Part shown: positions 1 to 7,857 of the stretch, in pieces
How the letters are laid out: each line of letters begins with the position of its first letter
Numbering within the stretch: the first letter of the stretch is position 1
From: an uncultured Clostridia bacterium
GTDB lineage: Bacteria > Bacillota_A > Clostridia > TANB77 > CAG-508
Direction of reading: 5' to 3'
DNA: 64,000 nucleotides
Assembly (NCBI GenBank): GCA_947624715.1
Contig: CANQLO010000002.1
Coordinates: 1-64,000 of the forward strand
The notes under the pieces: model-generated
Told to the model about the DNA's origin: nothing
Databases searched by the model: none
The model's input: only the letters and a program-made list of their open reading frames with translations
Translations under genes and position numbers: made by a program

Positions 1-133
1 TACACATAGTAAATGTCTATACATCTAATTAATATTAATTCAAACAAGCGTTTGCATATTGTATTTACGCTTATTTTTTATGGACTTTTTCCTATATTAT
101 TTTTCAACCTTATTTCACTCTCCTTTTTGAATA
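1..133. other. Left-edge flank, no gene seen
   Basis: This is the DNA downstream of the group II intron (3' exon side when read on the minus strand). I see no convincing open reading frame. A weak inverted repeat at 46-72 (AAGCGT/ACGCTT arms) followed by a T-rich run on the plus strand could be a terminator for a gene outside the window, but the stem is short. Confidence 0.3.
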
Positions 134-177
134 ATCGAGTAGAGAATAAATAATTATTTTATTTATTCCCTCTCACA

Positions 178-207
178 CCACCGTACGTGCCGTTCGGCAT
201 ACGGCGG
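178..207 (-). ncRNA. Group II intron domain V
   Basis: Catalytic hairpin of the ribozyme. On the minus strand the outer arms (8 bp, one G-U pair) enclose a two-base bulge and a GCC/GGC tip with a GAAC loop. The segment that follows reads GGTGTGAGAGGG, as in many bacterial introns. It abuts the maturase stop codon, which is the usual arrangement. Confidence 0.88.
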
Positions 208-208
208 T

Positions 209-1483
209 TCAATTTATTTCAACATGTACTTTTTGATATTGGTCTAATAGAAATATTAGACCTCTTTTTCTTAACCTTTCTATATTTATTGCAAATTGAA
301 TATATGTTGTTTTACATATTTGATAATATCCTTTTCGTGTATTTGCACATGCAAAGGCTATTTCATGTTCTACTCCTAATTGTCTTAATGCCTTATATCT
401 TCGCATTATTTTCTTCCATTGTTTCCATATTATCACTCTTATTCTTGTTCTTAAATGCTTATCTATTTCTATTAGTGTTTGTTTCATATTTGCTATTCTG
501 AAGTAATTTACCCATCCTCTTACCAAATAATTTATTTGTTTTATTCTCTCGTCTAGACTTATGCTCCAACTTCTATTTGTTAGTGTTTTTAATTTTCTCT
601 TTAATTTTTGGTATGATTTTATATGTGGCTTTGGTTTCCATTTTCCTCCTGTGCTTTTCCAAAAACTAAATCCTAAATATTTTGTTTGGATTGGTCTGGT
701 TACTTTACTCTTTTCTGCATTTACTTTTAACCCTAATTTCTTTTCAATAAATTTCGTTATTGAACTTAAAACTCGGTTTGCTACTTTTTCACTTCTTACA
801 AGTATTATACAATCATCGGCATATCTTACAAAATTTAATCCTCTTGCTTCTAATTCTTTATCTAACTCATTAAGCATTATATTGCTTAATAATGGACTAA
901 GATTTCCTCCTTGTGGTGTTCCTACATTTGTTGCTTTTATCTTTCCATTTTCCATTACTCCCGCTTTTAAGTATTTCATTATTAATGACACTACATCTCC
1001 ATCTTTTATTGTTCTTCTTATTATTGTTATTAGTCTATCTTGGTTTACTGTGTCAAAGAATTTCTCTAAATCTAAGTCTACTATCCACTCATTTCCGTCA
1101 TTTATCATCTCTAATGCTTTTATTACTGCTTGCTCACAACTTCTTCCTGTTCTAAATCCATAACTGTTTTCACTAAATTGTTCTTCATATATTGGACTTA
1201 ATACTTGTATCATTGCTTGTTGTATTATTCTGTCCATGACTGTTGGTATTCCTAAATTCCTTTTCTTTCCATTGTCTTTTGGTATTTGTACTCGTCTTAC
1301 TGGTTGTGGCTTGTATTTTCTGTTTCGTATTTGATTTAGTATTTCTTCTCGATTGCTTTGTATATACTCTTTTATCTCATATATTGTTATACCATCAACT
1401 CCTGATGTTCCTTTGTTTTGATATACTTTCTTGTATGCCTTGTTTAAGTTTTCTTTTGCTAAGATTTCTTCTAAAAGCTCCAT
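209..1483 (-). CDS. Group II intron reverse transcriptase/maturase
   Basis: This 424-residue intron-encoded protein copies the intron RNA during retrohoming and helps it splice. The reverse transcriptase domain spans roughly residues 20-270: it contains GTSGVDG near the N terminus, LGIPTVMDR, the YGFR segment, GTPQGG and the catalytic YADD motif. The maturase (X) domain follows, with a C-terminal basic region that includes ANTRKGYY. No HNH endonuclease domain is present, and length and wording match class C proteins such as that of the Geobacillus GsI-IIC intron. The start is the ATG behind an AAGGAG site. Several plus-strand open frames opposite this gene are shadows. Confidence 0.95.
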   Translation of the reverse strand: MELLEEILAKENLNKAYKKVYQNKGTSGVDGITIYEIKEYIQSNREEILNQIRNRKYKPQPVRRVQIPKDNGKKRNLGIPTVMDRIIQQAMIQVLSPIYEEQFSENSYGFRTGRSCEQAVIKALEMINDGNEWIVDLDLEKFFDTVNQDRLITIIRRTIKDGDVVSLIMKYLKAGVMENGKIKATNVGTPQGGNLSPLLSNIMLNELDKELEARGLNFVRYADDCIILVRSEKVANRVLSSITKFIEKKLGLKVNAEKSKVTRPIQTKYLGFSFWKSTGGKWKPKPHIKSYQKLKRKLKTLTNRSWSISLDERIKQINYLVRGWVNYFRIANMKQTLIEIDKHLRTRIRVIIWKQWKKIMRRYKALRQLGVEHEIAFACANTRKGYYQICKTTYIQFAINIERLRKRGLIFLLDQYQKVHVEIN

Positions 1484-1977
1484 GTTTGTTTTCTTATCTC
1501 CTTTCCGAAGATGAATAAATCATTTATTTTAAGTGTTCCTATGGGATACGCCCATATTCGCCTTATTAATACATTCTAATTTTTATTCATCTCAAATTTT
1601 GGTTCCGAAAACTAATAAATTGTTCAACCCTTCGGAAAAATTTCCTACTATGGTATCTGCTGACTTCTTGCAATTAACCTTTTTCGACCATGTTTCCATG
1701 TTTGCAAGATCTCATGTGGTAAGTTATTTAATTTTCCTCTTTTACTCGCTTGATTTACTGTATAAGCTACGTGTATCTTTGGACTTTAACCTGCTTTGTG
1801 GTCTTATCCACTTATACAGCCTTGATATCAAGTTTTTATGCATCGAGCCAAGATTTTGCTACACACTTCCTCCATGTCACACCTCACGATGGAACACTTG
1901 TGTTTCACTATGTGGTTGGCGATACATACTTCCACTACGGACTTGCACCGATTAACTAAATGACATGCACGTCGCAC

Positions 1978-2010
1978 CAAAAAAAGAGTTGATAATTTGC
2001 TATCAACTCA
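1978..2010 (-). terminator. Intrinsic terminator, intron target site
   Basis: A perfect 9-bp stem (GAGTTGATA/TATCAACTC, 1987-2010) with a 6-nt loop is followed on the minus strand by seven T residues. The group IIC intron begins two bases later. It probably ends transcription of lysS, although 220 bp separate it from the lysS stop. Confidence 0.85.
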
Positions 2011-2230
2011 ATTATTATTTTTAATGTTATTTGTATTTTAAAATGCATTAAAACTCTTTAAAATTGATTAAATTTTTAATGCTATTTTAATGCTACCAGA
2101 CAAAATTTATTAAAATTCATTAAAATTTTGTCTTTTTATGTGTTATTTATAAAACAGCTACAATGCTCTATTTTACTGTCTTTAAGCCCTTTTAAAATCT
2201 ATTAAAACTTTTTAGAATTTTTCAAATGTT
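2011..2230. other. AT-rich spacer downstream of lysS
   Basis: I see no gene here. The stretch holds many short, similar ATTAAAA-type words and a repeated TTTTAATGCTA. It also holds an inverted repeat at about 2099-2131 (GACAAAATTT/AAATTTTGTC) followed by T residues on the plus strand. The hairpin may be a second, weak terminator or just low-complexity AT sequence. Confidence 0.35.
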
Positions 2231-3733
2231 CTATGCCAATGGTTTCATAGTTGGGAATAATAATACATCTCTTATTGAAGCAGAATCTGTAAGAAGCATT
2301 ATTAGTCTATCTAGGCCAATTCCCAATCCACCAGTAGGAGGAAGTCCAATCTCAAGTGCATTAACAAAATCTTCATCCATCATTCCAGCTTCTGCATCTC
2401 CATTTGCTCTTGCTTCTGCTTGTTTCTTTAATCTTTCATATTGATCTATTGGGTCATTTAATTCTGAGTATGCGTTTGCATATTCTCTTCCACCAATATA
2501 TAATTCAAATCTTTCTGTAAGTTCTGGTGTGTCTTTTTTCTTTTTTGTAAGTGGTGAAACTTCTATTGGAAAATCCATAATAAATGTTGGTTGTATTAAT
2601 GTTTCTTCAACAAATGTTTCAAAGAATTCATTTATAATGTGTCCTCTTGTTGTTTTTCCTGGCTCTAATTCTACATTTTTTTCTTTTGCTATTTTTTGAG
2701 CTTCTTCATCTGTATTAATTGTGTTAAAATCTATACCTGTTTCTTTTTTTATAGCATCTATCATTGTTATTCTATCCCATGGTGGTGTTAAGTCAATTTC
2801 TGTACCTTGATAAGTAATTTTAGTGCTTCCAGTTGCTTTTATTGCTAACTTTGATACAATCTCTTCTGTTATATCCATCATATCATGGTAGTCTTCATAT
2901 GCAGAGTATAGTTCCATATTTGTAAATTCAGGATTATGCTTTATATCCATTCCTTCGTTTCTAAAGTTCTTGCATATTTCATAAACTTTATCAAATCCAC
3001 CAACAATTAGTCTCTTTAGATTAAGTTCTGGTGCAATCCTTAAATACATGTCTAAATCTAATGTATAATGATGAGTTTCAAATGGTCTTGCTGCATCACC
3101 AGTTATTAAATTATTTAAAATAGGTGTTTCAACTTCTAGATATCCTTTTTCGTCAAGAATTCTTCTTAATTCCTTAATTATCATTGTTCTTTTTACAAAT
3201 GTATCTTTTACTTCTGGATTTACTATCAAATCTACATATCTTTGTCTATATCTTAAATCTGTATCCTTTAGTCCATGGAATTTTTCTGGAAGTGGTCTTA
3301 AAGACTTAGCAAGTAATGTTACCTTTTTTGCATGAATAGATATTTCCTCTGTTCTTGTTTTAAATACAAATCCTGTTATTCCTACAATATCTCCAATATC
3401 ATATTCTTTAAAATCTTGATAAGCTTCTTCTCCTAATTCATTAATACTTACATAACTTTGAATTTTTCCAGTTGAATCTTGGATATGACAAAAAGAAGCT
3501 TTACCCATTATTCTTTTTGCAATTAGCCTTCCAGCTATAGTAACATCTTTTTGTTCTAATTCATCATAGTTATCTACAATCTGCTTGCTTGTGTGAGTTG
3601 TTTCAAAGTTAGTAATTTCAAAAGGATCCTTTCCTTCTTCTCTTAATTTGTCTAATTTCTCTTTTCTAACTTCCATTAAATGGTTCATATCTAACTCTAC
3701 ATCTTGAACATTTTCATTATTATTTTCTTGCAT
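2231..3733 (-). CDS. Lysyl-tRNA synthetase, class II
   Basis: LysRS attaches lysine to tRNA-Lys in the cytoplasm. The 500-residue length is normal. An N-terminal OB-fold anticodon-binding domain covers about residues 65-150 ([18 protein letters not shown]). The class II catalytic domain follows, with motif 2 ([17 protein letters not shown]) and motif 3 near the C terminus (GLGIGLDRL), ending in the usual LFPTMKP. The start ATG has an AGAGGG site. It lies downstream of thyA and dfrA but has its own consensus promoter in the 85-bp gap, so it can be transcribed separately. No T-box leader is visible. Confidence 0.97.
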   Translation of the reverse strand: MQENNNENVQDVELDMNHLMEVRKEKLDKLREEGKDPFEITNFETTHTSKQIVDNYDELEQKDVTIAGRLIAKRIMGKASFCHIQDSTGKIQSYVSINELGEEAYQDFKEYDIGDIVGITGFVFKTRTEEISIHAKKVTLLAKSLRPLPEKFHGLKDTDLRYRQRYVDLIVNPEVKDTFVKRTMIIKELRRILDEKGYLEVETPILNNLITGDAARPFETHHYTLDLDMYLRIAPELNLKRLIVGGFDKVYEICKNFRNEGMDIKHNPEFTNMELYSAYEDYHDMMDITEEIVSKLAIKATGSTKITYQGTEIDLTPPWDRITMIDAIKKETGIDFNTINTDEEAQKIAKEKNVELEPGKTTRGHIINEFFETFVEETLIQPTFIMDFPIEVSPLTKKKKDTPELTERFELYIGGREYANAYSELNDPIDQYERLKKQAEARANGDAEAGMMDEDFVNALEIGLPPTGGLGIGLDRLIMLLTDSASIRDVLLFPTMKPLA

Positions 3734-3768
3734 ACTTATCCCTCTTTCTATCTCTTTTAATAAGCTTA

Positions 3769-3797
3769 ATTATATAATAAATTAAGCTTTTTGTAAA
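3769..3797 (-). promoter_or_regulatory. lysS promoter with overlapping palindrome
   Basis: On the minus strand TTTACA (3797-3792) and TATAAT (3774-3769) are separated by exactly 17 bp. A perfect 10-bp inverted repeat (AAGCTTAATT, arms 3762-3771 and 3780-3789) covers the -10 box and part of the spacer. It could be an operator. A dfrA terminator is less likely because the T-run lies on the wrong strand. Confidence 0.65.
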
Positions 3798-3818
3798 CAT
3801 TTTTTATGTAAATCCTTT

Positions 3819-4307
3819 CTATATTCTCACATAAGTCACATATTCATAATCATAAGGATTTTTTTCATCTCTTATTCCTTTTTCCTTTGACTCTATTTTC
3901 CATTCTTTCATATTGATTTCTGGGAAAGATACATCTCCTTCAAACTCCTGATTTATCTCGGTTATATACATCTTGTTGCAATATGGCATAAGCAATTTAT
4001 ACATTGTAGCTCCGCCTATTACAAAATTTTCATGTTCATCTTTTATATATTTATCTAGCATTGAAATGTCTTCCAAAATCTCAACATTATCGTCTTGTAT
4101 ATTCATCTCTGCATCATTGCATAATATTACATGATGTCTATTAGATAATACTTTACCTAATGATTCAAAAGTCTTTCTTCCCATTATTATAGTATGACCT
4201 GTTGTTAATTTTTTAAATCTTTTTAAATCTTCTGGAATATGCCAGATTAATTTATTATCTTTTCCTATTATATTATTTTTTGCTTTTGCAACTATTAAAC
4301 TTAACAT
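3819..4307 (-). CDS. Dihydrofolate reductase
   Basis: Reduces dihydrofolate to tetrahydrofolate with NADPH, regenerating the folate oxidised by the adjacent thymidylate synthase. The 162-residue protein shows the family signature: LIVAKAKNNIIGKDNKLIW at the start of the fold, the active-site acid in HIPEDLKRFK, IMGRKTFESLG for cofactor binding, and FVIGGATMYKLLMP. I start at the ATG at 4307, preceded by GGAG. The upstream in-frame TTG at 4319 lies before that site. It sits 37 bp downstream of thyA, in a classic thyA-dfrA pair. Confidence 0.96.
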   Translation of the reverse strand: MLSLIVAKAKNNIIGKDNKLIWHIPEDLKRFKKLTTGHTIIMGRKTFESLGKVLSNRHHVILCNDAEMNIQDDNVEILEDISMLDKYIKDEHENFVIGGATMYKLLMPYCNKMYITEINQEFEGDVSFPEINMKEWKIESKEKGIRDEKNPYDYEYVTYVRI

Positions 4308-4344
4308 TATCTTCTCCAATATAACAATTAATTATTTTTATTAT

Positions 4345-5202
4345 TTATATAGCAACTGGAATTTTTCCTAGTTTTATTTCTTTATTGTAATCATAACCTT
4401 TTATTTCAAAATCTTCTACTTTAAAATCATAGAAATTATTACTATCATTATGAATAATAAGTTGAGGTTTAACTTCCATTGGTTTAGCTTCAATTAGCTT
4501 TTCTATTAATGGGATATGTCTATCATATATGTGACAATCTCCTATATTATGTGTAAGAGTTCCTACTTTTAATCCTGATACTTTTGCAAACATGTGAAGT
4601 AATGCTGCGTATTGCATAGTGTTCCATCCATTAGCAGCAAGCATATCTTGTGAACGCTGATTTAATATAAGATGAAGTTTTCCATCCTTTACTAACCATT
4701 GAGTTCCGTATGCACATGGTTCTAAATTCATATCTTTTAGTTCTTCATGATTAAATATATTAGTTACTATTCTTCTACTAGCAGGATCATTTTTTAATAA
4801 GTATAATACAAAATCTACTTGGTCCATTTCTTTAATTCCATCTTTTGTTTTAAATGAATATTTTTTTGCTAGTTGATAACCATATGCTTTTCCAATTGTT
4901 CCTTTTTCATCTGCCCATTGATCCCATATATGTGAATTTAAATCATTTACATTATTTGATTTTTTTTGCCAAATCCACAATATTTCATCAATTGCTCTTT
5001 TTACTGTATTTGTATTATTTCTTAATGTAATCATCGGGAATTCTTTTTCTATATCATATTTATTTGTAACACCTACTATAGAAATATAATTTGCCTCTGT
5101 ACCATCTTCCCATCTGGTTCTTACCCCTGTTCCTTTTGAAGAATAACCATGTTCTAATATTTCTTTACATGTATTTATAAAATTTTTATCAGCTTCCGTC
5201 AT
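4345..5202 (-). CDS. Thymidylate synthase
   Basis: Makes dTMP from dUMP, using methylene-tetrahydrofolate as one-carbon donor and reductant. The catalytic cysteine is Cys163 in EPCAYGTQW, followed by NQRSQDM (phosphate and nucleotide binding) and HNIGDCHIYDRH. The wording around the cysteine (PC.Y.TQW) and the 285-residue length match the ThyA type of Bacillus subtilis and phage phi3T rather than the E. coli type with PCH. First gene of a thyA-dfrA unit with its own promoter. Confidence 0.95.
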   Translation of the reverse strand: MTEADKNFINTCKEILEHGYSSKGTGVRTRWEDGTEANYISIVGVTNKYDIEKEFPMITLRNNTNTVKRAIDEILWIWQKKSNNVNDLNSHIWDQWADEKGTIGKAYGYQLAKKYSFKTKDGIKEMDQVDFVLYLLKNDPASRRIVTNIFNHEELKDMNLEPCAYGTQWLVKDGKLHLILNQRSQDMLAANGWNTMQYAALLHMFAKVSGLKVGTLTHNIGDCHIYDRHIPLIEKLIEAKPMEVKPQLIIHNDSNNFYDFKVEDFEIKGYDYNKEIKLGKIPVAI

Positions 5203-5232
5203 AATTACTCCTTTTTATAATTTATTTTTTTC

Positions 5233-5261
5233 ATAATATCATATTGATTTTTCTTTGTAAA
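5233..5261 (-). promoter_or_regulatory. thyA promoter
   Basis: On the minus strand TTTACA (5261-5256) and TATTAT (5238-5233) are spaced by 17 bp, about 30 bp ahead of the thyA start. This is a good sigma-A type match. Confidence 0.6.
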
Positions 5262-5307
5262 TAATTTTATATTAATTCCACTTAATTTTGTTAATAATAT
5301 TTTAATT

Positions 5308-5335
5308 AAAAAAAGGACTGCAATTAATCAGTCCT
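5308..5335 (-). terminator. Terminator after the surface-protein genes
   Basis: The stem AGGACTG/CAGTCCT (5314-5320, 5329-5335) is followed by a run of T residues on the minus strand. It ends the transcript carrying the wall-anchored cohesin-like protein and the small membrane protein. Confidence 0.85.
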
Positions 5336-5424
5336 CCGCAACATAATTAAAAGTTAAAAATGTATTTTTATTATGACATCATATTAAGTTGTTTAAATAG
5401 TTTTATAAATTTTTACTTATATAT

Positions 5425-5811
5425 TTATTGTTTTTTTAATATGTAAGTACCACCTACTGTTCCTTCTTTTCCTATTATTGTTAATGTATCATTTTCTAGA
5501 GTATAATCATATGTTGAATCTTCAATCGTTTCATCTTCAAATTTAATAAATAATTCTGTATCGTTTAAATCATATTTAAAATTGTATTTATCTTGTTTAT
5601 CAAATAATACTCCTTTGCCATTTCCATTAAATTGATAGCTTACATCTTCATTATATTTATATACTCCATTGAAAATTGTTACATCTCCAGTAAATTCATT
5701 TTTATTACTATTTATAATAATTAAACTTGCTACTATTATTATAGCAATAATAGTAGCAATAATTATCATAAACTTTATTTTTGATGTTTTCCTACTTTGT
5801 TTGTTCTGCAT
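5425..5811 (-). CDS. Small membrane-anchored extracellular protein, unknown
   Basis: 128 residues that I do not assign to a family. A basic N terminus (QNKQSRKTSKIKF) leads into a hydrophobic segment at about residues 14-34 without a lipobox. A soluble, probably beta-rich domain follows (FNGVYKYNEDVSYQF, KYNFKYDLNDTELFIKFEDE, YTLENDTLTIIG, GGTYILKK). The pattern of short strands with N, D and G turns recalls small lipocalin-like or copper-resistance-like barrels, but this is only an impression. The start overlaps the 3' end of the upstream cohesin-like gene by 37 bp, so translation is probably coupled and the two products may act together at the envelope. Confidence 0.7.
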   Translation of the reverse strand: MQNKQSRKTSKIKFMIIIATIIAIIIVASLIIINSNKNEFTGDVTIFNGVYKYNEDVSYQFNGNGKGVLFDKQDKYNFKYDLNDTELFIKFEDETIEDSTYDYTLENDTLTIIGKEGTVGGTYILKKQ

Positions 5812-7754
5812 TTTGTATATACAACTAGGCTTGCTCCAGAAACAATTAGTAAACTAATCCATAACATAATATTACTATTGTCTCCAGTTTCTGGTCTAGT
5901 AGGATCTGTAGGTTTTGCTTCTTCTTCTCCTTCATCTTCTGAAACTAATTTTGGAATTACTGTTCCTTCTTCAATTAGTTCTCCACAATCTAAACAATAA
6001 ATATCTCCTGTATATCCTTCTTTTTCTTCTGTTGCTTCTACTGCATTTCTAGTTTCTGTATTAACATGGTTATTAGGATCTAAATACATTTCTCCACAAA
6101 TTTCACATTCTGCTTCAACTGTGCAAGTTGCATCTCCTTGATGTCCTAATGGAGCTATTACTTCTCCTTCTTCCACTTTTGTTTCGCAATCTTTACAGTA
6201 TACATCTCCTGTGTATCCTTCTTCTGTACAAGTTGGTTCTACATCATCTCTTATTTCTAAGCTATCAGGATTGTGATTATCTGGATTTTTTTCTCCATAA
6301 GCTTTTCCACAAACATCACATATTGTAGGTGAATCACATGTTGCTGTTCCTCCCTTATGTCCTGTTGGTTCGATATCTTCACCTTTCTTTATTAATTGTT
6401 GGCATGCTGTACAATATGTATCTCCTGTATATCCTTTTTCTTCACATTTTGGTTCTTTTGCATTTCTTACTTCTGTTGGAGCATTATTGTGATTATTAAG
6501 ATCTTTTTCTCCATAAGCTTTTTCACAAACATCACATATTGCAGGTGAATCACATGTTGCTGTTCCTCCTGTATGTTTTTCTCTTCTTACGTTTCCACAT
6601 CCACATGTGCTTTCATGATATTCTTCGTCTGCTTTATGAAGATTCTCATAATAATGCTCTGCTTTTATAACTAAATCTTGTTCTGAAACTTCTGTTTTAT
6701 CTAAATTAAATAATTTATTACAAACAGAACATTTATAGTGTTCTTTTACTCCATTTTTTAATTCATTTTGAGTATGAACTGCTTTTTGTTCTGGTACCCT
6801 TACATATGTATGGTCTACTAGTTCAAGTGGTGCATCTGAACCTTCTATTATCTTGCCACAATCTCTACATTTTTTGTATTCAGCGTGTCCATGCTTTAAA
6901 CAAGTAGATGCTTCTGCAGGAAATGTATCCACATTCTCATGTGCACATTCTACTGTAACTTCACATTTGGCACTATATTTACCATTTGCTGTTCTAGCTA
7001 TAATTGTTGCATTTCCTACTTTTTTAGCTGTTACTACACCATTTTTTACTTCTGCAACATCATTATTATTACTTTCCCAAACTATTTCATCTGAAGCATC
7101 TGGTGGTGTAAGTGTTGCTGTTAATGTTTCTGTTTTTCCTGCTTTGATTGTTGTATTGTCTTTGTTTAATTTAAGTCCTGTTGCATTAACTATAACTGAA
7201 ACTGTATCAATATCCATAGTTATTGCATTATCGCTGATAGGACTACTGTGTCCGTCAACTTCTGCAACAAATTGATATCCAATAAATCCACTTTCTTCTT
7301 GTCTAAATCCCATTAGGTAATCAGCTTTTTTAGATGTATCGGTTATTTTACATTTTATTGTTGCTATATCAGCTTTACCTGTTTTTATTGTACATCCTTC
7401 TGCACATGCAAATGTAAGCTTCATTGACCTATTTGTAAAATCATAATCATCAAATTTATTTGTTCCTTCTGCCAAATTTACTTCATTGATTAAGTTATTA
7501 TTTAAAGTTGTAGAAACAAATTCCATTCCTTCTGGTACTTTAAAATTGATTTGCATTCCTGTTAATTTAGCAGTAGTTTCAATTGAGACGGTATATGTAA
7601 TATCCCCAGCTTCTCCAGAATTTACTGTGGTCTTGTCTGCTTTAATGTTTAATTTAAGTGTAGAATTGGCAGCATTTACCCCCCCCACAATTGGAATTAC
7701 GCAATTTAACAATAATACAAACACTGTAAAAATCGTTATTAATTTCTTGTTCAT
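5775..7754 (-). CDS. Wall-anchored protein with cohesin-like and Big_2 domains
   Basis: A 659-residue surface protein. A signal peptide covers residues 1-28. Residues about 32-188 have the look of a cohesin fold: VNSGEAGDITYTVSI, LTGMQINFKVPEGMEFVS, SMKLTFACAEG and KADIATIKCKI match the strand order of type I cohesins. A Big_2 Ig-like domain follows (about 192-268, WESNNNDVAEVKNGVVTAKKVGNAT). A cysteine-rich region of repeated CxxC units runs to about residue 600. The C terminus has RPETG at 620-624, a hydrophobic helix and a basic tail, a sortase signal. A sortase gene lies about 8 kb upstream on the same strand, and three dockerin proteins lie between. Inference: this is the wall receptor for those dockerins. 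Codons 23-26 of the signal peptide contain eight consecutive G residues, here in frame. Confidence 0.82.
   Translation of the reverse strand: MNKKLITIFTVFVLLLNCVIPIVGGVNAANSTLKLNIKADKTTVNSGEAGDITYTVSIETTAKLTGMQINFKVPEGMEFVSTTLNNNLINEVNLAEGTNKFDDYDFTNRSMKLTFACAEGCTIKTGKADIATIKCKITDTSKKADYLMGFRQEESGFIGYQFVAEVDGHSSPISDNAITMDIDTVSVIVNATGLKLNKDNTTIKAGKTETLTATLTPPDASDEIVWESNNNDVAEVKNGVVTAKKVGNATIIARTANGKYSAKCEVTVECAHENVDTFPAEASTCLKHGHAEYKKCRDCGKIIEGSDAPLELVDHTYVRVPEQKAVHTQNELKNGVKEHYKCSVCNKLFNLDKTEVSEQDLVIKAEHYYENLHKADEEYHESTCGCGNVRREKHTGGTATCDSPAICDVCEKAYGEKDLNNHNNAPTEVRNAKEPKCEEKGYTGDTYCTACQQLIKKGEDIEPTGHKGGTATCDSPTICDVCGKAYGEKNPDNHNPDSLEIRDDVEPTCTEEGYTGDVYCKDCETKVEEGEVIAPLGHQGDATCTVEAECEICGEMYLDPNNHVNTETRNAVEATEEKEGYTGDIYCLDCGELIEEGTVIPKLVSEDEGEEEAKPTDPTRPETGDNSNIMLWISLLIVSGASLVVYTKCRTNKVGKHQK
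7679..7686 (-). repeat. G8 homopolymer in signal-peptide codons
   Basis: Eight consecutive C on the plus strand (G on the coding strand) form Val-Gly-Gly-Val codons 23-26 of the cohesin-like wall protein. Such a run is rare in this AT-rich DNA and would put the protein out of frame on a one-base slip. Confidence 0.75.
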
Positions 7755-7857
7755 TTTTTGATTCCTCCTAAAAAAATCTATATATTAATTTTACTCTTAC
7801 TTTTGTTAAAAGTCAATAATTTGATAAAATTTTATAGATTATAAATTTTACCATTTA

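Larger units (their letters stand above)
134..1977 (-). mobile_element. Group IIC intron (complete)
   Basis: A self-splicing retroelement of about 1.84 kb on the minus strand. Its 5' end reads GTGCGAC (first base at 1977), the standard group II start. The 5' ribozyme domains occupy about 1484-1977 and the maturase follows at 1483-209. Domain V lies directly behind the maturase stop, then comes a short AT-rich domain VI hairpin (about 143-168), and the end reads CTACTCGAT near 134, a typical bacterial IIC 3' end. The insertion point is in the T-run immediately after an intrinsic terminator hairpin, which is the known target preference of class C introns. Both ends and the maturase look intact, so it may be active. 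The 3' boundary is uncertain by one or two bases. Confidence 0.9.

Noticed and set aside
187..1955. Several plus-strand open frames across the intron
   Set aside because: They are hydrophobic, low-complexity antisense shadows of the maturase or of the structured ribozyme RNA and have no ribosome sites.
3734..3818. T-box leader for lysS
   Set aside because: The gap is only 85 bp and lacks the T-box sequence and stem I elements; a plain promoter explains it.
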